Assembly: GCA_028703735.1 (NCBI GenBank)
Contig: JAQVMI010000161.1
Span: 1 to 5,174 of the forward strand
Source of the DNA: Candidatus Cloacimonadota bacterium
GTDB taxonomy: Bacteria; Cloacimonadota; Cloacimonadia; Cloacimonadales; Cloacimonadaceae
DNA length: 5,174 bases
Direction of reading: 5' to 3'
The notes beneath the pieces were generated by a model. That model was given only the letters and a program-made list of their open reading frames with translations. It did no database searches and was not told the origin of the DNA. The position numbers and the translations under genes were made by a program. Below, one piece after another: positions 1-5,045 of the stretch (positions within the stretch are counted from its first letter, which is position 1; the number at the start of each line of letters is the position of its first letter).

Positions 1-72
1 CTGGAGTCCATATCGCCAAAAAAAATATAGTTAAGAATAGAGATAATATAGGCGACATCGACTCCAGACTTG
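1..72. repeat. Palindromic repeat copy 1 (stem-loop, about 72 bp)
   Basis: The left arm at 1-17 (CTGGAGTCCATATCGCC) pairs with 51-67 (GGCGACATCGACTCCAG) at 15 of 17 positions. The loop is a 33-nt AT-rich stretch. The right arm continues with ACTTG to base 72, as in the later copies. The same design recurs at 271-341 with identical left and right arms but a different loop. As RNA it would form a long stem-loop. There is no T-run after it, so it is not a standard intrinsic terminator. It may be a REP/MITE-like dispersed element. Confidence 0.75.
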
Positions 73-84
73 CAAAGACAATCT

Positions 85-105
85 AAGTCTGGAGTCGTTG
101 CTGCT
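85..105. repeat. Inverted, diverged copy of the repeat arm
   Basis: Bases 85-97 (AAGTCTGGAGTCG) are the exact reverse complement of 59-71, with a 13-nt spacer between the two. The match to the full arm continues more weakly to about 105, giving roughly 17 of 21 positions. The arm at 51-72 can therefore pair either upstream with 1-17 or downstream with this copy, giving two mutually exclusive hairpins. Confidence 0.65.
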
Positions 106-138
106 TAAATAATCCATAACTATAATGTTATCTCATTT

Positions 139-190
139 AGCTGCAAGGACTACAGCGATACTAGTAGCTAAGCCTGTAGTCTTTCCAGCT
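139..190. repeat. Imperfect 17-bp inverted repeat, 18-nt loop
   Basis: Left arm 139-155 (AGCTGCAAGGACTACAG) pairs with right arm 174-190 (CTGTAGTCTTTCCAGCT) at 15 of 17 positions, one of the two exceptions being a possible G-U pair in RNA. The sequence differs from the flanking repeat family, although both have a GACTNCAG-type core (GACTACAG here, GACTCCAG there). No T-run follows. It could be a terminator or RNA-processing hairpin for an upstream transcript, or a second repeat family. Confidence 0.6.
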
Positions 191-270
191 TTAGCCAAAA
201 TCAGGAGTTTATGCTAAGTTTTTTAGCCGGATGGACAATAGAGAATATGGTGGCATTAACTTATGTGACG

Positions 271-341
271 CTGGAGTCCATATCGCCGCAATAATATAGG
301 AAGGAATATAGTTATTGAAGGCGACATCGACTCCAGACTTG
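271..341. repeat. Palindromic repeat copy 2 (stem-loop, about 71 bp)
   Basis: The left arm 271-287 is identical to bases 1-17. The right arm 320-341 is identical to 51-72. The intervening 32-nt AT-rich loop differs from copy 1 but shares the stretch ATATAGTTA. Conserved arms with a variable loop suggest that the stem structure is maintained or that the element has been copied. Confidence 0.75.
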
Positions 342-390
342 GATATCGGTAAGAACATAGATATTCAAGGCGACATCGACTCCAGACTTG
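342..390. repeat. Tandem duplication of the repeat right arm
   Basis: Bases 369-390 repeat 320-341 exactly, at a 49-bp offset. The similarity extends leftward over another 16 bases with three mismatches. This is a tandem partial duplication that carries the right arm but no good left arm. The different copy types (paired, inverted single, tandem single) in under 400 bp indicate local expansion of the element. Confidence 0.65.
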
Positions 391-391
391 C

Positions 392-424
392 AACTGTATC
401 TATTTAGGTACATAAATTACAGTT
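392..424. repeat. Short inverted repeat AACTGTA/TACAGTT
   Basis: Arms 392-398 and 418-424 are perfect 7-bp complements separated by 19 nt. The site lies about 170-200 bp upstream of the predicted sigma-54 start site, so it is a possible distal activator site. A chance occurrence in AT-rich DNA is equally possible. Confidence 0.25.
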
Positions 425-510
425 AAGATGTATAAAAAGGACATTTATGAAGCTGTTAGGGAGGTAGGATTGGTAGGTTTACAAAAGAAATATCAAATTT
501 TTATATACTT

Positions 511-524
511 ACATAGCAGTATGT
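511..524. promoter_or_regulatory. Candidate activator site, palindrome ACATA-GCAG-TATGT
   Basis: A perfect dyad (ACATA, 4-nt spacer, TATGT) lies about 68-81 bp upstream of the start site predicted for the sigma-54 promoter. Sigma-54 promoters need an NtrC/PilR-type activator that usually binds dyads 80-150 bp upstream, so position and symmetry fit loosely. No activator gene is in the window and the motif is not one I recognise. Confidence 0.3.
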
Positions 525-565
525 TAGCGGATACGTAAAAATAAATATTGCACTTTTCTCCCGTT

Positions 566-580
566 TGGCACAGCTCTTGC
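566..580 (+). promoter_or_regulatory. Sigma-54 (RpoN) -24/-12 promoter of the pilin gene
   Basis: TGGCAC at 566-571 and TTGC at 577-580 are separated by 5 nt. The invariant GG (567-568) and GC (579-580) sit exactly 12 bp apart centre to centre, matching the TGGCAC-N5-TTGC consensus. Transcription would start near base 592, giving an 88-nt leader before the pilin ATG. Sigma-54 control of the major pilin is known for pilA in several bacteria and is usually driven by a PilR-type activator. That supports a pilin role for the gene at 680. Confidence 0.88.
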
Positions 581-591
581 GTTAAAGTAAT

Positions 592-679
592 ATGTGTCCC
601 GCAGGGGATGCACTTATAGAGTGAACCAAAAAAAGTGAAACCCTAAAAAAAAAATAACCCCAAAAAAAGGAGACTAATC
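592..679 (+). promoter_or_regulatory. Pilin 5' leader with small hairpin, A-tracts and strong RBS
   Basis: Close to the predicted transcript 5' end, 594-613 can fold into a hairpin: TCCC 597-600 pairs with GGGA 605-608, extended by GTG 594-596 with CAC 611-613. Next comes an unstructured A-rich stretch in which an AACC/CCCT-like segment followed by a run of 7-10 A occurs three times (628-634, 645-654, 662-668). The Shine-Dalgarno sequence AAGGAGA at 667-673 lies 6 nt before the ATG. A protective 5' hairpin plus an open ribosome landing zone would suit a highly expressed structural protein; that reading is inference. Confidence 0.6.
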
Positions 680-1159
680 ATGGGAACCCAACAAATTCTT
701 CTCATCGTACTGAGCGTTATCATCGTCGGCGTAGCAATCGCTGTCGGTATCAGCATGTTCAATAGCCAGGCATACAACAGCAACAAGACTGCTATTGCCT
801 CCGATGCCCAAAGTTTTGCAACCCAGGTTGTGCAGTATTACAAAACTCCCCAATCCCAAGGTGGATTTGGCGGGGGTACTGCTAAAGATGCATCTGATGT
901 TCTTATCCCACTCGAAGATACTATTGCAGCACTGTACGCCTATCTTGGCTGGACTGATGGTGAAACAGATAACGAAAACGGTTTGTATGCTGTAACAGAT
1001 GTTACTTCGACAACTGTAGAAATCACCGGATACGGGCTATCGAAAAAGGGAACTACCTGGCCAAGCGTTGTAACAACTGTAACATTCCCCAATGGGACAG
1101 TTACTGCTGTGGCAGGTGATGATGGTGCAGCCACAGGTCCTTCAGCAGTTACTCCTTAA
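680..1159 (+). CDS. Atypical type IV pilin-like major subunit, 159 aa
   Basis: This is probably the abundant filament subunit of a type IV pilus-like machine. The N-terminus is MGTQQ followed by an unbroken hydrophobic helix (about residues 6-27, rich in I, V, L, G), then a polar alpha-helical stretch (about 36-56), a glycine-rich turn (61-66, GGFGGG) and a Thr/Val-rich C-terminal part likely to be beta-sheet. There is no cysteine. A lollipop pilin architecture fits. The usual leader ending GFTLIE is absent: only MG precedes the helix, and position 5 after Gly2 is Leu rather than Glu. The start is secure: AAGGAGA lies 6 nt upstream and an in-frame TAA at 644-646 leaves no room for a longer leader. 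It has its own sigma-54 promoter and sits ahead of the motor genes. Alternatives are a generic single-pass membrane protein or a pseudopilin. Confidence that it is a real gene is high; the pilin assignment is moderately firm. Confidence 0.8.
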   Translation: MGTQQILLIVLSVIIVGVAIAVGISMFNSQAYNSNKTAIASDAQSFATQVVQYYKTPQSQGGFGGGTAKDASDVLIPLEDTIAALYAYLGWTDGETDNENGLYAVTDVTSTTVEITGYGLSKKGTTWPSVVTTVTFPNGTVTAVAGDDGAATGPSAVTP

Positions 1160-1206
1160 TTTGGCTTGATTGGTAGTTAAATAACTAGTATTAATAGTTG
1201 ATTATT

Positions 1207-1240
1207 CAAGATTGGTCAAGATTTATCTTGACCAATCTTG
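1207..1240 (+). terminator. Perfect 15-bp hairpin after the pilin gene
   Basis: CAAGATTGGTCAAGA (1207-1221) and TCTTGACCAATCTTG (1226-1240) are exact complements around a TTTA loop. It begins 47 bp after the pilin stop codon. The stem is long, but the following bases are GTATAATGG rather than a T-run. It may therefore be a partial terminator or 3'-end stabiliser that keeps pilin mRNA more abundant than the downstream motor mRNA, or a DNA operator, since it overlaps a promoter element. Confidence 0.6.
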
Positions 1241-1247
1241 GTATAAT
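1239..1247 (+). promoter_or_regulatory. Extended -10 promoter TGGTATAAT for the motor operon
   Basis: TG-N-TATAAT is a perfect extended -10 element. The hexamer expected 17 bp upstream (1219-1224, AGATTT) is a poor -35, which extended -10 promoters tolerate. Transcription would start near 1254, giving about 237 nt of leader before the GspF-family gene. The first bases of the motif lie in the right arm of the 15-bp inverted repeat, so a dimeric regulator bound there would block it. Confidence 0.5.
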
Positions 1248-1253
1248 GGAATA

Positions 1254-1490
1254 TGTTGCAATAGCGTGGGTGAAGGCTTTCTGGTAAAGAGTTTTGTTTG
1301 GCATATCCCAAAGAAGCCGGCTTAAAAGCCTGTAAAAAAAAGGAAAGAAATGGTATAAAGGTGTTACTGAATTAGCTTTAATTATAGAGAACAAACAAGA
1401 GCCGGTGAGATCTACGGCTGAACCAGGAAAGTTTAAAGAGCTGATGGGGACGTCGGCTGAACCGGAAACGCTAAGACGATAGGAGCACCA
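1254..1490 (+). other. Long leader of the motor operon; no confirmed gene
   Basis: No gene with a credible start is found here. Visible structures are the 10-bp palindrome AAGCCGGCTT (1314-1323), a GGCT-TAAA-AGCC hairpin overlapping it (1319-1330), an AGCCG/CGGCT hairpin (1400-1404 with 1415-1419), and a CGTC/GACG closing pair (1451-1454 with 1475-1478). The decamer CGGCTGAACC occurs at 1415-1424 and 1454-1463, exactly 39 bp apart. One frame stays open from 1336 to a TAG at 1480-1482 without a good start codon. It could be a structured regulatory leader or a decayed gene end. I do not recognise a known riboswitch class. Confidence 0.4.
1481..1485 (+). promoter_or_regulatory. Ribosome binding site that fixes a GTG start
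   Basis: AGGAG lies 5 nt before the GTG at 1491. An in-frame TGA at 1458-1460 rules out any start further upstream, and the next in-frame ATG (codon 22) would cut into the conserved N-terminal domain. This supports GTG as the true start of the platform-protein gene. Confidence 0.75.
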
Positions 1491-2831
1491 GTGACAAAAG
1501 AATACCGTTTCAAGGGTTTTGGTCCGCAGGGTAAGTTGGTGCAGGGGACTTTTATGGCGGAAAGTCCCAAATTAGCCAAGGAGCAAATGACAAAGCTTAA
1601 GGCTAAGTATCAGTTGCGTATTACAGATTTTGAAAAAAAGAAAGACTGGTTATACAAGGTTTACGCCACTGGTAAGAAGAAGCCCTTCAGCGGCAGGCAG
1701 TCTGCTTACAGCAAGCAGGAAGTTGCTCAGGCACTAACTAAGATGGGCTATACAAAATTCACGATCAATCCTGTGCTCTTCGATTTACCCAGCAAAACAT
1801 CCCTTGCAGATGTAATGATGTTTATAAAGCTATCCACTACCATGCTGAAGGACAGAATGAGTTTTGGTAAGATACTGGAAATGCTTGCCGAAGAACAAAC
1901 CAATCGCGGATTCAGAGACGCTTTGCAACAAATTGAAAGCCAGCTAAAAGGCGGTGCAGAGGGTAAAGAAGTATTCCTGCGGTTCCAGCATGTGTTTGGA
2001 AAGTTTCCGGCTTTTATGCTTGGTCTGGCAACCCGTAGCGGAAATATGGCAGAGGTTTTTGAGGCAACCAGCAAGTTTATCGAGCGCGACATGGAGATAA
2101 AGAAAAACATCAAGAAAGCTCTTATCTCGCCCATGTTTGCAGTTTTGGCAACAATTGGTGCAGTGATGTATTACGTGATAGATATCTTCCCTGCTACAGC
2201 AGAAATGTTTTTGAAATATAACATGCCCTTGCCTCCTTTAACCAAGGGAACCCTTAAGGTTAGTGATTGGCTGGCAATCTACTGGTGGATAGTAGCGCTG
2301 ATTGTAGTAATTCCCATAATTGTTGTTTGGCGTTGGTGGAGCACCCCCAAGGGTAAAATTTGGCGTGATTCGCATATCATAAAGATGCCGCTGGTGGGGC
2401 ATTTGATCCATAAATCCAGTATAGAGATATATTTCCGCGTATTTGGTACAATTTATGGTGGCGCAGGTGACAATATTGAAACCATCCGTACTGCTGCAGA
2501 AGCCTGCCGCAATGCCTGGATGGAGGATAGAATAAAGAAGGTTACCATTCCCTTGATGCTAAGAGAGGGTGAAGCCTTTGTGCCAGCCATGGAAGCAGCA
2601 GGGATATTTACCAAAACCTCGCTAACCCGCTTGCGCACAGGACAGGAAACCGGAAATATCTTGCAGGCAGCACAGCAGATAGCCACCTATTACGAAGCTG
2701 AAACTACATACAAAATGAACAATTTGATAGAGTACATTCAAACCATTGTAGGTTTGATTATCGCAATTGCTATAACCTTTTTGACAGTGGTGTCGGCAGA
2801 AATTGCCACAATCTCACCTCCTACTGCATAA
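1491..2831 (+). CDS. gspF: Type II secretion/type IV pilus platform protein, GspF/PilC family
   Basis: This is the polytopic inner-membrane platform that couples the assembly ATPase to pilin insertion. It has two T2SSF domains: the first spans about residues 104-230, with RSGNMAEVFE at 182-191 matching the family GE-SGxL-EV motif; the second spans about 300-440, with GQETGNILQAA from residue 384. Predicted membrane segments are at about 210-233, 260-284 and 417-440, the usual three. MPLPPLTK (245-252) matches the conserved LP-x-T segment after the first membrane helix. At 446 aa it is slightly longer than typical family members (about 400) because the N-terminal region is extended: an FxGxxxxGKxxxG-type segment (5-45) is followed by a second, similar alpha/beta stretch (73-95, SKQEVAQALTKMGYTKFTI). 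It starts at GTG and ends 3 nt before the ATPase gene. The symbol is family-level; pilC would be equally valid. Confidence 0.93.
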   Translation: MTKEYRFKGFGPQGKLVQGTFMAESPKLAKEQMTKLKAKYQLRITDFEKKKDWLYKVYATGKKKPFSGRQSAYSKQEVAQALTKMGYTKFTINPVLFDLPSKTSLADVMMFIKLSTTMLKDRMSFGKILEMLAEEQTNRGFRDALQQIESQLKGGAEGKEVFLRFQHVFGKFPAFMLGLATRSGNMAEVFEATSKFIERDMEIKKNIKKALISPMFAVLATIGAVMYYVIDIFPATAEMFLKYNMPLPPLTKGTLKVSDWLAIYWWIVALIVVIPIIVVWRWWSTPKGKIWRDSHIIKMPLVGHLIHKSSIEIYFRVFGTIYGGAGDNIETIRTAAEACRNAWMEDRIKKVTIPLMLREGEAFVPAMEAAGIFTKTSLTRLRTGQETGNILQAAQQIATYYEAETTYKMNNLIEYIQTIVGLIIAIAITFLTVVSAEIATISPPTA

Positions 2832-2834
2832 ATA

Positions 2835-4616
2835 ATGGCAACTCTTAGTAAGTTCGGGAAATATCTGGTTGACAAGGGCTTTTTCGAGCTGGAGATGGTG
2901 GTAAGCGCCAACAAAAAAATGTTAGAATTTGGAGAGAATTCTGCCGGAGCTTTGGCAAAACTATTGGAGAGCGATTTTGCGGCATCGCACGACAAGATTT
3001 ATGAAGCCTTGGCAAAGCATTATGCGTTTCCACATTTTGAAGTAGTAATAGAAGAGTTGGAGCAGAAGCAATTGGAAGCCTGCCGCGAGATACTGCATAA
3101 ATTTCCGGACGAATTAAAGAAGAAGCTATTCTTTCACAAGGTTTTCCCCTTCAGTATTCTTACCAAAGAAAGAGAAGTGTTGCAGGTGCTTGCCTCCGAC
3201 CCCACCGATAAGGTAATTCAGGAGATTCCCGAACAAACCCCCTATAAACGGGTGGAAATTTACTGGACTCACCTAAAAACCATCGAAGATCTAATAGCCA
3301 AAATTGCTCCCCAAAAGAATGAATTCTTGGCTCTGCTGGAAGAAGCAGGACAAGTGCTAACCGATATTGAGGATGGCGGAGGAGGAATGGACCTGAACGA
3401 GCAGGCTTTGGATGAAGAGATAAATAAAAGCCTGCTGGTAAACCTATTTGAAGGTGCCTTAATTGAAGCGGTGCACAAGGATGCCAGCGATATCCATATT
3501 ATTCCCACCGGTAAAACAACAATTGATGTATATTTCCGGGTGGATGGCAAACTACAGATTTGGCACAGGCAGGAAGGCACACCTCCGGAAGCTCTTTCGG
3601 CAGTGGTGAAAGACCGCTCTATTGGGGTGGATAGGTTCGAGCGTGATACCGCTCAGGATGGATTTGCTCAAAGGCTTATCGATGATCACCTGATTCGCTT
3701 CCGCATTTCCATTATCCCTATTGTTTCGTCCGAGTTTGAACGTCGATTTGAAAGCATAGTGATCCGCGTGATAGACGATAGAAAGGTGATTACAGATTTC
3801 CGTAAGCTGGGTTTTCAAACCCAGGCGGAGCAGGAATTCGTAAAATCCATATCCACTTCCAAGGGGATTATTATAGTTACAGGTCCCACCGGTAGCGGAA
3901 AATCCACTACCTTGATGGCAGCATTACACCATGTGATTAATCCAACCGTTAATGTGCTAACCTGTGAAGACCCCGTGGAATATGTTATCCACGGTGCCAG
4001 ACAGCTAAAAATTGGGCATAAGATGAGCTTTGATCAAGCCATTCGGGCTATTCTGCGTCACGATCCGGATGTGGTTATGGTAGGTGAGATTCGCGATAAA
4101 ATTACTGCTGATCTCGCAGTAAAACTTGCCAATACAGGGCATTTAACCTTTTCCACTCTGCACACCAATGATGCTCCTTCTGCCATTAGCCGCTTGTATA
4201 AAATGGGGATAGAGACCTTTTTGCTGGCATATTCCATCAATATTATCATAGCTCAAAGGCTGGTGCGCAAGCTATGTGTGCATTGCCGTCGTCCCATTTC
4301 TAAAGAGCACTGGCCTGCAGCTCTTCAAATTGGTTTAACCACAGAAGAGCTGGAAAGCGGTAAAATATACGAACCCGTTGGCTGCCCTAAGTGTCACGAG
4401 GGTTACAAGGGCAGGGTAAACATTGCTGAAGCCCTGTATTTCTATCCAGAAATTCGCAATGAGATAGTAAAATCCGTTAGCGATATTGATGAAGAGCGGA
4501 TACGTGCCGTAGCAGAAAAACACGGAATGCTTTCCATGCGCCGTAGCGGGGTGGAACGTATGCGCGAAGGTTTAACAGATCTTGCAGAGGTGCTGTATGC
4601 CTCGGCGGAGGATTAA
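2835..4616 (+). CDS. gspE: Type IV filament assembly ATPase, GspE/PilB family
   Basis: This cytoplasmic hexameric ATPase powers subunit polymerisation through the platform protein. The N-terminal third resembles the GspE_N/MshEN domain (FGKYLVDKGF near residues 7-16, EALAKHYAFP near 57-66). An acidic linker with GGGG (181-184) leads to the core: DASDIH (216-221), FRVDGK (234-239), Walker A GPTGSGKST (350-358), Asp box EDPVEY (378-383), Walker B DPDVVMVGEIRD (410-421, Glu418), and His box GHLTFSTLHTND (435-446). A zinc tetracysteine C481xxC484 ... C517xxC520-HEGYKGR is typical of assembly ATPases and absent from PilT retraction ATPases. Length (593 aa) is normal for the family. The segment after the second N-terminal arginine-containing strand carries an Arg/Glu-rich SSEFERRFES stretch where relatives have a short GEK turn. 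All catalytic motifs are intact. No clear Shine-Dalgarno precedes the ATG, so translation is probably coupled. The symbol is family-level; pilB is equally valid. Confidence 0.96.
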   Translation: MATLSKFGKYLVDKGFFELEMVVSANKKMLEFGENSAGALAKLLESDFAASHDKIYEALAKHYAFPHFEVVIEELEQKQLEACREILHKFPDELKKKLFFHKVFPFSILTKEREVLQVLASDPTDKVIQEIPEQTPYKRVEIYWTHLKTIEDLIAKIAPQKNEFLALLEEAGQVLTDIEDGGGGMDLNEQALDEEINKSLLVNLFEGALIEAVHKDASDIHIIPTGKTTIDVYFRVDGKLQIWHRQEGTPPEALSAVVKDRSIGVDRFERDTAQDGFAQRLIDDHLIRFRISIIPIVSSEFERRFESIVIRVIDDRKVITDFRKLGFQTQAEQEFVKSISTSKGIIIVTGPTGSGKSTTLMAALHHVINPTVNVLTCEDPVEYVIHGARQLKIGHKMSFDQAIRAILRHDPDVVMVGEIRDKITADLAVKLANTGHLTFSTLHTNDAPSAISRLYKMGIETFLLAYSINIIIAQRLVRKLCVHCRRPISKEHWPAALQIGLTTEELESGKIYEPVGCPKCHEGYKGRVNIAEALYFYPEIRNEIVKSVSDIDEERIRAVAEKHGMLSMRRSGVERMREGLTDLAEVLYASAED

Positions 4617-5045
4617 ATGAACTTGTTTGAAATGGTTCTGGCTCTAATGGCAGTGGTATTTTTTACCAGTGTTGCGGCTAATTATAACCGCAAAATACTG
4701 GATCAGAACGATTACCTGATTAATGCCACTCAATATGTGCAAGCCACACAATTGTGCCACACAGTTTTGGATGAGGTGGATGCCAAATTATTCGCCAAGA
4801 TGATCGCCTTTTTTAGTGTGAAAACCACTTATGCCAACGTGAACCGCACTATCGATCTGGCTTTCCCCGGGGATGTATATAACCTAAATATCCGGACTGT
4901 GGATTGCGATTCGCTTGGCATACCCCTTACAACGCCACAGGCGAATAATATCTGGGTGCGGATAACGGTAACAGCCACTACTGCCGGCTTGAAAGTTCCC
5001 GTAACTCTGCAACGGGTTTATACCAAAACCCATCTGAATTTGTAA
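4617..5045 (+). CDS. Leaderless pseudopilin-like protein, 142 aa
   Basis: This is probably a minor pilin or pseudopilin of the same machine. The protein begins MNLFEMVLALMAVVFF: a hydrophobic helix (about residues 3-21) with a single Glu at position 5, followed by an amphipathic helix (about 22-60) and a beta-rich C-terminal part. In classical pilins the mature chain reads F-T-L-I-E5, so M1-N-L-F-E5 lines up with the mature form, as if the leader had been deleted. The ATPase stop codon TAA directly abuts this ATG in the same frame, so no longer start is possible. Cys47 and Cys97 could form a disulphide outside the cytoplasm. There is no Shine-Dalgarno; TAAATG spacing implies reinitiation by ribosomes finishing the ATPase. 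No residue-level match to a named pseudopilin is claimed. Alternative: a single-pass membrane assembly factor. The gene is certain, the pilin-like role likely. Confidence 0.8.
   Translation: MNLFEMVLALMAVVFFTSVAANYNRKILDQNDYLINATQYVQATQLCHTVLDEVDAKLFAKMIAFFSVKTTYANVNRTIDLAFPGDVYNLNIRTVDCDSLGIPLTTPQANNIWVRITVTATTAGLKVPVTLQRVYTKTHLNL

Larger units (their letters stand above)
1..565. other. Gene-poor region rich in palindromic repeats
   Basis: No reading frame here combines adequate length, a plausible start and a ribosome binding site. The first 390 bases are dominated by an inverted/direct repeat family and one unrelated hairpin, listed separately. Bases 425-565 are AT-rich upstream DNA leading into the sigma-54 promoter of the pilin gene. 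In frame from base 1, the window opens with CTG GAG TCC ATA TCG CCA and reaches a TAG at 28-30. An upstream gene could therefore end inside the first repeat, but this cannot be decided from the window. Confidence 0.6.

Noticed and set aside
211..294. Small open frame of 27 codons starting ATG after AGGAG, with its 3' end formed by a repeat arm
   Set aside because: Spacing from AGGAG to ATG is only 3 nt, the length is within chance expectation, and the C-terminal residues (LESISP) come from the repeat. The same arm at 1-17 gives the same residues before a stop, which is a property of the repeat and not evidence of a gene.
320..390. CRISPR-like spaced repeats
   Set aside because: Only two direct copies with a similar, not unique, intervening sequence, plus inverted copies nearby; no cas genes. 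Palindromic dispersed repeat fits better.
1228..1247. TTGACC plus TATAAT as a sigma-70 promoter
   Set aside because: The two hexamers are only 8 bp apart, far from the required 16-18. The extended -10 reading is retained instead.
1314..1340. Palindrome followed by an A-run as a reverse-strand terminator
   Set aside because: On the reverse strand the T-run comes before the hairpin, not after it, so the order is wrong for termination.
1206..1394. 62-codon reverse-strand open frame
   Set aside because: It has no ribosome binding site, covers the hairpin and promoter region, and its composition follows the AT-rich leader; nothing recognisable in the product.
1336..1482. Open forward frame with two AEP-containing segments ending 8 nt before the platform gene
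   Set aside because: No good start codon or RBS in frame; two in-frame stops lie upstream. Kept only as a possible gene remnant within the leader entry.
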